From contig CALSCO010000928.1 of assembly GCA_943704415.1 (NCBI GenBank), forward strand, positions 1 through 24,439: DNA of 24,439 bases, read 5' to 3'. The position numbers and the translations under genes were made by a program. This document shows, piece by piece, positions 10,611 through 21,062 of this stretch; position 1 is the first letter of the stretch, and every line of letters begins with the position of its first letter. The notes beneath the pieces were generated by a model. It was not told the DNA's origin. It searched no databases and saw nothing but the letters and a program-made list of their open reading frames with translations. The stretch is from Parvularia atlantis (Eukaryota > Opisthokonta > Rotosphaerida).

Positions 10611-10720
10611 GCCGGCGCGATATGCGTGGCTGGGACCGCAATACTGCCGCACCTCGTAGAGGCTCTGCAGCGTGGTGGCGCAATACGCGTGGCTGGCGCG
10701 CGAAATCTGCCGAGCCAGAC
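10611..10720. promoter_or_regulatory. Divergent promoter region TBCK/TACO1 with a degenerate repeat
   Basis: 110 bp lie between the start codons of TBCK (minus) and TACO1 (plus). The region holds two similar copies of an ATAYGCGTGGCTGG motif (about 10620-10633 and 10683-10696), each close to a GCAATAC word. These could be paired factor-binding sites or the trace of a short duplication. No TATA box is seen. Confidence 0.35.
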
Positions 10721-11845
10721 ATGCTCTCATGGGCATGCCGGCGAGCATTCGCGTCGTCGTCGCTCGCCGCGCTCGCAGGGCACAACAAGTGGTTCGTGCC
10801 GGGCGGCCTCGGTTGCGCACGGTGCTCACGCGTGCTGCGCAGGTCCAAGGTGAAGCACATCAAGGCCGTCAAGGACCCGCAAAAGTCTGTGCGGTACGAC
10901 AAGATAGCCAAGCAGATCATTGCGGCCGTCAAAGGCGCGCATTCGCGGCGGTCCGCTGCGCACGTCACCTGACGCGCCGCTGCGCCCGACACCAGCCAAG
11001 GGCGATGACCCGACCACGAACACGATGCTGGCCCAGCTGCTGCTCAAGGCCAGGGACCTGAGCGTGCCCAAGGCGAACGTTGAGACGGCGATCCGCAAGG
11101 CCATGGGCAAGACGCCGGGAGAGGCGAGCCTGGAGGAGGTGCTGTACGAGGGTGCGTGTGTGCGCGTGCAACTCGCGGACGATGCGCGCGGCTAACCGAT
11201 CGCGCGCAGCAACGGGCCCGCGCGGCGTCGCGCTGATGATCGAGGCGCTGACAGACAAGCGGTCGCGGACACTCGTGAGCGTGCGCAACATTCTCGCCAA
11301 GAACGGGTGTGCGCTCGGGTGCTGCTGCCGTGCGCTGCAGCACTGATGCACGGCGGGCACGGCCGGCGCAGCGGGGAGCTGGGCACGAGCGGCCAGGCGG
11401 CGTGGATGTTCCAGCGGCTCGGTGTACTCACGGTCGACGAGGCCGACCCGCCTGCATCTGTGCGCGTGTAAGCGCTGGTCGCGCGCGACGCTGACAGCGG
11501 CGGCACGGACAGACGCTGGACGAGCACGCGATCGAGGCCGGCGCGGTCGACATCCGGCGCACCGACCCGGGCAGTGCGCAGGTGCTGTGCGCGTCGGAGC
11601 ATCTGCTGCGCCTGCGCGCCGAGCTCGAGCGCCACGGCCACCAGATCGGCTCGATGGAGACGCAGTTTGTGCCGGAGAGGCTCACCCCGCCGCTACCGCC
11701 CGACGCGCTCGCCGAGCTCGACCGGCTGGTGCAGCTGCTGGAGGCCGACGACGACGTCGTGCGCGTGGCCCACAACGCGCCCGCGCAGCCGGCTGACGGG
11801 AGCGGCGTTGGGAGCGGCGACGGGAGCGGCGAGGGCGAAAGATGA
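10721..11845 (+). CDS. TACO1: TACO1/YebC-family mitochondrial translation regulator
   Basis: TACO1 and bacterial YebC/PmpR proteins act on the ribosome; TACO1 promotes synthesis of mitochondrially encoded COX1. Exons: 10721-10788, 10843-10934, 10996-11151, 11210-11306, 11372-11459 and 11513-11845, giving 277 aa. The Arg/Ser/Ala-rich start (LSWACRRAFASSSLAAL) fits a mitochondrial presequence. It is followed by AGHNK, SKVKHIKAVKDPQKSVRYDKIAKQ, LLLKARDLSVPKANVETAIRKA, VLYEATGPRGVALMIEAL and VRNILAKNGG, the YebC signature order. The first intron is uncertain: removing 10789-10842 loses the conserved Trp of GHNKW, while reading through keeps frame and gives 295 aa. The next intron (10935-10995) needs a GC donor to keep frame. 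The C-terminal DGSGVGSGDGSGEGER tail is unusual. Introns exclude a bacterial contaminant. Confidence 0.88.
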
Positions 11846-11918
11846 CTGAGACAAGGCTTAGACAAGGGACCCGCGCATCGAACCAAACATTGACCGCATT
11901 CGCAATCAGACGATAGCC

Positions 11919-12749
11919 ATGGCAGGGATCCGCGTCACCTGCGCGCTGCTGCTCGCTCTCGGCGCGGCCCTCGCGGCGGCGCAGCAGCGGCCGCCGGTGC
12001 TGCCGGTGGCGTACGAGTGCGACTACTTCTCGACCATCACCGAGGAGGGCTCGCCGCCGTCGCGCCCCAACGGACACATATGGAGCGACTACGACCTGCA
12101 GGCGAGCCTGCGCCCTTCCCGTTGCTGGTCGCGCGGCTGACGCGGCCAACGACGACCTCCCGGCAGGCGTTCCGCCAGGACACGCAGACCGACATCGTCC
12201 TCATCAAGACGCTGATCCGCTACGACCTCAACCGGACGTACAGCGTGATCCGCAACGACTGCACGCAGCTGCCGTACTCGCGCCCGATGCCGCCGCCCGA
12301 CTGGATGCTCGCGGCCGACTTTGTGTTCTACGACGGCGTGATCGACGTCAACGGGCGCGCGTGCAACGCCTTCTCGATCCGCGATGAGGAGTATACGCTG
12401 GTGCGTGTGCGGCGCGTGCGGCGGGTGCAGTCGTGGGGCCGATCGCTGCGCTTGCAGAACCAGCTCTACCAGTACTTTTTCGACGTGACGACCAACGAGC
12501 TCGTGCGCTTCTACGCCGACGACCGCACGGGCAGCACGACGACGGTGTGTTGTGCCTGCATCAATGGTGTTGGCGTGACGGTGCGCGGTGCGGCAGGACT
12601 ACTTCAACTACAAGTACGCGCCCGTCAACCCGGCCGACATTGCCGTGCCGCCCGAGTGTGAGGGTGCGTCGCGTGGTGCTGCCGGCGGCCTGTGCGCTGA
12701 CAGAGCACTCGCAGCCCGGCCGACGATCCCGCTCGCCCGCAAGAGCTGA
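11919..12749 (+). CDS. Ependymin-like secreted or lysosomal protein
   Basis: Five exons, 11919-12101, 12167-12400, 12458-12544, 12597-12663 and 12715-12749, encode 201 aa. The start MAGIRVTCALLLALGAALAAA is a clear signal peptide with likely cleavage before QQRPP. The mature part has four cysteines placed as in ependymin-related proteins: YEC near the N-terminus, RNDC, GRAC about 30 residues later after a YDGVIDVNG strand, and PPEC near the end after NPADIAVPP. Total length also fits (about 215 in vertebrates). NRT is a possible N-glycosylation site. Ependymin-family proteins bind lipids or hydrophobic ligands and are secreted or lysosomal; the role here is inferred from the fold only. Intron 1 (12102-12166) must use a GC donor because no GT donor keeps frame. 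Confidence 0.65.
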
Positions 12750-12821
12750 GCCCGCGCCGCTGGCCGGCCGCTGCCGAAATGTGCTCCTGTCTGGCGTTTT
12801 CTCCTACAAAAATGTCATATG

Positions 12822-15780
12822 CTACAGACGGTCGTCGCTGCCGTCTTCGGGGGGCGTGAGGAGCGTCTCGTGCAGCAGGTGCCAGAAGTTCGCGAGCGAC
12901 GGGCGCTCCTCGGGCACGAGCGGGTACTGCCGCCGCAACAGTCAGGCTCGCCCTACGGGGCAACGCCACGCACCTGCAGCTTGCACACCGGGTCGACCGG
13001 CGCGCCCGTCAGCAGGCACTCGAGCACGTACAGCGGCTTGAAGTGCTGCGACAGCCGGTTACCGAGCAGGCGGTACTGGAAGAACAGGCGGCTGAGCGGC
13101 AGGCGGCGCGTCTGGCGGGGTTGACGTAAGGCCGCGTTCACCCAGTGCGCGCACGTGCGAACCTTCATCAGCAGATACGTCGTCTGCTGCTGTTGCGCGC
13201 TGTGCAGCGCGAACGACGAGCTGTCGGACGACGCCGCGGGCCATCGCCCCACGCTCACGGCCTTGACGTGCCGCGACCGCCGCGCGAGCTCGCCGCTGCT
13301 GCCTGAGCCGCTGCTCGTGGACCCGCTGCTGCTGCGCGCTGGCTCTTGCTCGTCCCCACGTCGCCGCTGCCCGGGCTGCAGCAGGTCAAAGTAGAGGCCG
13401 CCTGTTTGTTCGCCTGTCAGTCAGCCTTTGAGGCGAGCTGCTGCTATCCGCACGAACCGGGCAGGCGCATCGGGTCGCGCATGGCGACCGTGAGCATAAA
13501 CAGCGGGAAGTGGTTCAGGAACGCGAGCACGGTCTCGAGTACGATCTGCAGCACAAGCACCTTAACGCGCACCTGCCGCGCGAGCGCATGAGCCGCACGG
13601 CAGCGGCCCACCCGATCCGCACCCCAGCAAACAGGAAGTAGTACGCGACCGTCGTCGGCAGGAGGAAGATGAGTACCGTGAACAAGACCGTGCCAAGCAG
13701 GAGCTGCTGCAGGTCGTACTCGCACGAGTCCACGCGGCGGCGGAGCACGTTGCGCTTCTGGCCTGTGCGCGTGCGGGTTGCGTGTCAGCCCAATATGCCG
13801 CGCAAGGGGGGCCGGACGCACTGCGGAAGAGGTGGTACAGCGAGATCAAGTTGCTCAGCTGCCAGTTGTACACGGCCGCGAAGATCGAGTAGCCGATCCA
13901 GACGTGCAGGCCGAGCAGCGCGAAAAGGTCTGCGAGCAGCGACACGACCATTGTCGCGCCCAGCACGCCCGACAGGCCTGAGAGCGCGCGCGGCCCGTCA
14001 GCCTCGGCGCTGTGCAAGCAATGAGGGCACGCGCCGATGAGCGACAGGATGGTGGGCAGGTGCTCGAGCACGTACAGGTGCGGCACTGGCGCGGCGTCGC
14101 ATTAGTGGAACCGCATGCGCGCACTCACACACACCTTTCCACAGCGCGAGCGAGGCCAGGCACATCTTGCCGAAAAAGTCATCGAGATTGTTGTTGAGCT
14201 TGATGCCCGAGGGCCAACCCATGAGCCAGCGGACCATCTCGTCAAGGCTGTCGATCATCTGGTGCTGCGACGGGCGGGTCACGCCGGGGCACGCGGGCGG
14301 ACGGGGGCCGCACCTGGACGACAGGGCGCACGACAGCGCTGATCGCGTCCGCGTTGAGCCGCAGCAGGTAGCCGAGGCAGACGCCGATGATGATGTCATT
14401 CAGCACGAGCCACATGCTGTTGAGAAAGCTGTGCGTGCATCAGCTGTGTGCGCCGCGAGGGTGCTGCCAACCGCCGCACTTGATGTACTGGATGCGTGCC
14501 GTGTGCGGGTGCCGCGGGTCGCGCCGGCGCAGCAGCGTGTACTGCCACGGCCAGAAGCACCACTGCTGCAGGCGCAGGTGGCCCTGCAATGCTGCAGCGC
14601 GACCGTGAGCGCGCATATCGCCAAACAGACGGAGCGCGGCGGCGCACCCACGGTCGAAAAGTCCTTGACGGTGACGCCGCTGAGCAGCTGGCGCGGCAGG
14701 CGCAGGTCGAGCACGGCCAGCACGCCCTCGGCCGCGACGCGCATGCAAAAGAGCGCGAGCAGCAACACGTGCGCGACGCCGCGCCAGACCGCCCGCACCG
14801 CGGCGCGCACGAGCGCGGGCGTCCGCAGGCTCGGCAGGCCGCCGCTCGGCAGGTGGCGCAGAGTGCGCTCGAGGTACGCCGCGTGGTTGATCTGGCTCAC
14901 GACGTGCTCCATCTCCTGCACGGCGCTGGGCGCGTTGGCGCTGGGTGGGTTGGCGATGGCTGTATGCAGGGCAATGCGGCGCTGCCAGGCTGACGCGGCG
15001 TCCTTGCTGTGCGAGCGCACGCGCGGTCAGGCGGGTGGCGTGTGTGCCCGCGCCGTTTCGCAACGTACGCTGGCGGCGCAGCCACGGCTGACGACGAGGC
15101 GAAGGAGGCGTACGGCGAGAGGTCGAGCGAGACGGGCGAGAGCTGTACGTACTGCTGCCGCGACGGGTCCGGCTGGTCGTACAGCACAAACTCGGTCGAG
15201 ACGGACGGGTACCTGTTGCCGCACGAGTAGACCGACCTGCCCCCCGACGACACACGTCAGCGGCGCGCACGCGGGTCGCGCACGGCACCGCAGGACGGGC
15301 AGCTGCGTCGCATGGTCGGCCTCGATCGTCATCCAGAGGTTGGCCGTCTGCTTGCGGTCGGTCACGGCTGCGCGGGGGCCGTGAGCGGGCGTGACGACGT
15401 GCGCGGCAGCGTGCGCACCCGCGGCGTCCCCCGAGCCCTCCAGGAACGCCTCGACGTCGTCTGCGCCGGCCACCCACACGCCGAGGATGATCGGCGGCAC
15501 GGCGCAGAGCTCGTTCATGGCGCGCGCGAGCGGCGCAGTGCTCTGCGCGAGCTCACCCAGCGCGCCCTCGAGGTCAACGAGCTGCCCGTCGCGGCGTGAG
15601 CAAATGCGCCACACGATCGGTGGTCGTGCGCACAGTGGCGTCGCGCACGACCCCCGCAACGCAGACAATGAAGCTGCGGATGTTCCAGCCGACGAGGTAG
15701 CCCGAGCCGCAAGGCCCGGCGCGCCCCGCCGCGGCCGCGACGTGCGCCGGCCAGAAAATCTTGGATGAGACGGCGGCCAT
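12822..15780 (-). CDS. PIGQ: PIGQ/GPI1 subunit of GPI N-acetylglucosaminyltransferase
   Basis: Part of the ER complex that transfers GlcNAc to phosphatidylinositol, the first step of GPI-anchor synthesis. Fifteen exons: 15780-15649, 15581-15419, 15367-15289, 15236-15069, 15006-14648, 14591-14480, 14428-14314, 14264-14135, 14085-14035, 13977-13822, 13762-13599, 13545-13458, 13401-13163, 13111-12974 and 12926-12822; 732 aa. Gpi1 landmarks in order: [24 protein letters not shown] (about 339), [18 protein letters not shown] (about 387), the membrane segment [33 protein letters not shown] (about 497), [39 protein letters not shown] and [15 protein letters not shown]. Intron 13978-14034 uses a GC donor; removing it gives an ungapped match to human PIGQ. 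The start codon follows the DPM3 stop codon with no base between. Confidence 0.93.
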
Positions 15781-16181
15781 TCAGAAGCTGCCGCGCCGCG
15801 CGAGCTGCTCGCGGGCCGACGTGCGCGCGGTAATGTGCGGGTTCTGTGCGCCCGGCTTGCTGAGCGCGCGGATGGAGCGGCGCACGCGCAGCTCGCACCC
15901 GCGCGAGCTCGACGTCGGCGGCGCGGGTCGCGAAGAGGACGATGCCGCCGAAGATCGCCGAGAGCGCGGCGAGGGCGGCAAGGAGGCTGATCTGCTCCGC
16001 ACCGGGGCCGATGTCGGCGCATCGCACGGGGACGCTGATGGCGCACCTGGCCCTGCAGCGACGGTGGCTCGAGCGCGCCGAGCGACGAGGCGGGCGAGGC
16101 GGGCGAGGCGCGGTCAAACTCGAGCCGGCCCAGCAGGAAGCCCGCGACGACGAGAGAGGAGGCCCAGAGCCACCAGGTCAT
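15781..16181 (-). CDS. DPM3: DPM3, small subunit of dolichol-phosphate-mannose synthase
   Basis: DPM3 is the ER membrane subunit that anchors and stabilises the catalytic DPM1 subunit. Three exons, 16181-16047, 15991-15899 and 15843-15781, encode 96 aa (human 92). The N-terminus MTWWLWASSLVVAGFLLG resembles human MTKLAQWLWGLAILGS and forms the first membrane span. A second span covers about residues 46-67 (ISLLAALAALSAIFGGIVLF). The C-terminal coiled tail ends AREQLARRGSF, close to human ARADLARRGLRF, which is the most telling match. Overall similarity is otherwise modest, so the call rests on length, two-span topology and this ending. A TATAAG word on this strand lies 26 bp upstream of the ATG. 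Its TGA directly abuts the PIGQ ATG. Confidence 0.8.
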
Positions 16182-16489
16182 CGAGCGCGCGCAAAGTGCG
16201 ATCTGCGCTTATAGGCCTACGTACCGCGCAGCACACAACACATGGGAGATGGGGGGAGGGGGGGGGGCAAAGCTGAGGGTGGCAGCAGCCGAGCCGGGTC
16301 GCCAGAGTCCTTCGTCGTTTGCTGCAACACATGGGAGGAAGGGGCAGGGGGCAGCAGGAGCCGAGCTGGGCGTCGTTCGCTGCACCTAACTCTTAATTGC
16401 CCGTCGCCCTCCTCGCCACAGACGAGAACTGCGACAACGTCGCGCACGCGTTTGCGGACATCTCGCGCCGCCGGAATCCGCGCGGAAAA
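16182..16489. promoter_or_regulatory. Divergent intergenic region DPM3/GMD with a G-rich tract and a repeated motif
   Basis: About 300 bp without a gene between divergent DPM3 and GMD. It holds a TATAAG word on the minus strand (16208-16213) near DPM3, a long G tract (about 16251-16267) with G-quadruplex potential, two copies of AACACATGGGAG 89 bp apart (16237-16248 and 16326-16337) each followed by G/A-rich sequence, and an AT-richer patch (about 16386-16400) that could mark the GMD core promoter. A CCTCGCCACAG at about 16411-16424 could be the acceptor of a 5' leader intron. None of these is proven. Confidence 0.4.
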
Positions 16490-18160
<1,671 letters not shown>

Positions 18161-18292
18161 ACGGCGCCGCCGCGCGCGAGCCCCTTCCTTGTTGCTTGTG
18201 TGTGGGCATGTGCGGTGAAGCAATCCGACAGCGCCGCGATTTGCCGCAGAAATTAGAAGTTCCAGCACGCACACATGCATCATTCACATGCG
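18161..18292. other. Convergent 3' region GMD / polyQ gene
   Basis: 132 bp between the stop codons of two convergent genes. I see no AATAAA signal; an ATTAGAAGT stretch near 18252 is the most AT-rich part. Terminators and poly(A) sites of both genes must lie here. Confidence 0.3.
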
Positions 18293-18663
18293 TCACGCAA
18301 CGCACAAGAAGCGCACGAGCCGGTCTTGGCGCTGGCGCAGATTGCCCGCGACCGGGAGGTCGTAGTGCCCGAGCAGCTGATTCAGCGGCTGCCCCCGCAG
18401 GTTGAGCAGCGCGCCGACCTGCATGGCCGCCGGCTGCTGCTGGCCAGCCACTGGCGGCCAGCCAACGAGCTCGTTGGCCCGCACTGGGGCAGAGCTCATT
18501 GCCCACAAGTTGTGAGCTCGAGCTTCCGCCTGCCAGCGCGCGACCAGCAGCGAGTGCATGCGCCACTGGGCACGCACGGCCTCTTGGCGCAGCAGAAGCT
18601 GCTGCTGCTGCTGCTGCAGGACCTGGAGCTGCTGCTGCATCTGTTGCTGGAGCTGGAGCTGGA

Positions 18664-18740
<77 letters not shown>

Positions 18741-19048
18741 ACCTGTTGCACCTGCTGCATCTGCATCTGCTGCTGCTGCTGCACTTGCTGCAGCAGCTGC
18801 AGCACCTGCTGCGCCTGGCCCGGCAGCACGGCCGCGTGCAGGTTGAGCGCCTGCTTCTCTTGTTGCAGACGCTGCTGCGCTGCAGCGTTCTGCGGCCAGA
18901 AGATGGCCGTCGTATGCGCCGCCATCGTGTTGATCATCGAGCTAGCCAGCGACTCCAGGCCCAAAACAGTTAGCGCGAAAGCACACGTAAGGCGTACATA
19001 CTCGGACAGCGGCTGCAGAGGGCCTCCGACAGCAGGGACTTGGGCCAT
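18293..19048 (-). CDS. Polyglutamine protein with a C-terminal SAP-like motif
   Basis: A single open frame of 251 aa. The N-terminal 60 residues (MAQVPAVGG to FWPQNAAAQQRLQQEKQ) are non-repetitive. The middle (about 65-165) is almost all Gln with Leu, Val and Met, including 25 uninterrupted Gln at 104-128, and probably forms a coiled coil. The C-terminal part has LRGQPLNQLLGHYDLPVAGNL followed by RQRQDRLVRFL, which reads like a SAP helix-turn-helix DNA/RNA-binding motif and would suit a chromatin or transcription cofactor. No family is recognised. A 45-bp in-frame segment near residue 17 (GTACGC start, GCTAAC branch-like site, GGAG end) may be an intron whose removal would not change the frame. 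The opposite strand reads as poly-Leu or poly-Ala and is not a gene. Confidence 0.65.
18665..18739 (+). repeat. Perfect (CTG)25 trinucleotide repeat
   Basis: Twenty-five uninterrupted CTG units on the plus strand, read as CAG (Gln) in the minus-strand gene. Interrupted CTG/CAG tracts continue on both sides from about 18597 to 18812. Perfect runs of this length can change length by slippage, so copy number may vary between strains and may be collapsed in an assembly. Confidence 0.97.
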
Positions 19049-19440
19049 CTTGCGCGGTGCGTGGTCCGGCGAGGCTGCGTGCGCGAGACGACGATGTGTC
19101 AGTGAGCCTTCGTGCGCTGGCCGATTGTCGGGGGAGAAGAAGCGCGCGGCTGCAGGCTGGCGCCGCGCGCCCGCCGCGCGCCCACCGCTTGCGTCAGCAC
19201 CTCACGCGACGACCTTAACTCAAACGTGATACGTGCCCGTCTGTTACGCATCGACAGTTGCACAGCCGCGCCGCGGCTGCACCCTTAATCTGAGGCATTT
19301 CTGGACGCCTCGCGAAGACTCGAGAACAGATTGCGGAAGCGTCGTTTTCGTTGTCGCGAGGCTCGTCGGGTGTGGCTCGCGGTGTGCGGTGGCGCGCGTG
19401 GGGCTCGCGGCAGCCACGCGGGGGTTCTGCTTCTTCTGTG
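19049..19440. promoter_or_regulatory. Divergent region between the polyQ gene and the TFEB/MITF-like gene
   Basis: About 390 bp without a supported gene, the longest upstream region in the window. It must hold the promoters of both neighbours. AT-richer words (CCTTAACTCAAACG near 19213 and ACCCTTAATCTG near 19282) stand out from the GC-rich background. An open frame runs through part of it in phase with the downstream gene but has no in-frame ATG, so I treat it as leader. Confidence 0.35.
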
Positions 19441-21012
19441 ATGACGACGTGTTTGACGGCGCGCGCGTGTCGGGAGCATCCCGCGCCTCGTGCTCACGTC
19501 GCGACCGCGACCCGCGCAGGATGTACCGCTTCCAGCAGAAGCAGCTGCTGCAGCGCCAACAGCTGCAGGACGAGGAGGAGCGCGAGCGGCGCAGCCGGCG
19601 CGGGACGATGCGGCAGGACGCGCTGCCGCCGCAGGAGGCCGCGGCGCTGCAGGCACAGTACCAGCAGCAGCCGGCCAAGCTGCTCAATCCCACGGCGTAC
19701 CACCTCAAGGAGGCCGTGCGCGGCGGTGGCAGCAGCAGCATCGGGGGGCAGTCCCCGACTCTCACGGCGCTGAGCGCGCAGCAGCATCAGCAGCAGCTCC
19801 TGCGGCAGCAGCAGGCGCTCAGGAGAGGCGGGCCACCGGACGACACGCCGGCCTTTCTCGACCCGTTCATGACCGGCACGGGCGACACGGCGGCCGCGGG
19901 CGCCGAGGGCGACTTTTTCGGGCAGGAGCCGTCCGACCTGGGCGACGGCGAGTCGATCGCGCAGTCGTCGCTTGCGTCGTCGCCGCGCGCCGTTGCCGGG
20001 CCCGATGTCTCGTCGTTCCTTGACCTGGAGCACATGGGCATGGACGAGGACGCGCACGCGGTCGCGCACGCGCCCTACGCCGGCACCAACGGCATCCTCG
20101 ATCCCGTGGCCGAGATGGACATGACCTTAGGGCCGTCGTCGACCCTCGCGTTCCAGTCGACCATCTCGGGCGGCATCCCGATCGACCCTAGCACCGCGGC
20201 CTGGTCGGCCATCGCGCCCGAGACGGCCGGCGGCGCGGCCGGCGTGGCGCGCTCCCTGCCCGTCTCGGCCATGGGCGGTGCGCCGCACGAGCCCGCCCAG
20301 TTCAAGTTCTCGCCCGGGACGACCGGCGTGGCCGCTGGCTTGGCCGGGCCGCGCGCGTCGGCGTCGGCGGCGCGCGCCGCGTCGATGGTCTCGATCAAGA
20401 GCGAGAGCGACGCCGAGAGCATCGGCCGCAACGGCAACATCACGCCTAACGAGTCCGTTCTGCCCGCGAGCGCGCCCCTGTGGTTCAGGCTGCCTGACAT
20501 TTCACGCGTGCGCTGTTCGCGCAGGGAGGCCTGGCTGATGGAGAAGCGGCGGCGGCGGCGCGAGTCGCACAATGCCGGTGCGTGCGCGGCGCGAGTGCTG
20601 GCTCGTGGGTGCGCTCGCTCACCGTGCGCACGCAGTTGAGCGGCGCCGGCGTGACAACATCAACGACCGCATTGCCGAGCTGTCGGTGCTCGTGCCGGAC
20701 TGTATCGAGGAGGGCCAGAGCCCGCTCAAGCCCAACAAGGGCGTGATCCTGCGCAAGTCGGCCGACTACATCCGGCACCTGCAGGACATGAACCGGCGGC
20801 TGCAGATGCAGATGCAGCTGCAGCTGCAGCAGCAACACCAACCGCTCGCGCCGGGCTCGGAGCTGCACGCGCTCATGGCCGACATGGGCGGCGGCGGTGG
20901 CGGCGGCAACGGCGACGCAAGCGGCCGCTACGCGTCCACGGCGATCAACCTTTCCGAGGTCAGCACGCTCGAGGGCTTTGCGTCGTCGCCCTCGAGCTCC
21001 GAAGGCCTGTGA
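19441..21012 (+). CDS. TFEB/MITF-family bHLH transcription factor
   Basis: Animal TFEB/TFE3/MITF bind CLEAR/E-box (CANNTG) sites and drive lysosome and autophagy genes under Rag-mTORC1 control. Proposed exons 19441-19466, 19520-20577 and 20636-21012; 486 aa. The first intron (19467-19519, 53 bp, CTCAC branch, CGCAG end) is in frame and gives the start MTTCLTARAMYRFQQKQ; without it translation begins at 19521 (477 aa). The N-terminus LLQRQQLQDEEERERR and KLLNPTAYHLKEAVR match the Rag-binding and conserved N-terminal blocks of TFEB/MITF. The bHLH has HNAVERRRRDNINDRIAEL with the E-box contacts His, Glu and Arg, then NKGVILRKSADYIRHLQ. The zipper is short and Gln-rich. A 42- or 72-bp in-frame segment ending at 20522 may be another intron. 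The acidic, Ser/Thr-rich middle is probably the activation domain. Confidence 0.85.
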
Positions 21013-21062
21013 GGCTCGTGCTGGCGTGTGTGTGCAATGCGATGACTTTCCCAACGTGAGTG

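Noticed and set aside
10721-11845. Bacterial contamination suggested by a YebC-family gene
   Set aside because: The gene has introns of the local type and a mitochondrial-like presequence, so it is nuclear TACO1.
15027-16181. 384-codon minus-strand frame starting at the DPM3 ATG
   Set aside because: It reads through DPM3 and PIGQ introns in the wrong phase. Splicing gives two recognised proteins instead.
18599-18812. CRISPR-like or satellite array
   Set aside because: It is a coding trinucleotide repeat without spacers.
18275-18973. Plus-strand frame reading as poly-Leu, poly-Ala or poly-Cys
   Set aside because: Products of the CTG repeat read in other frames; the Gln frame has non-repeat flanks that look like real protein.
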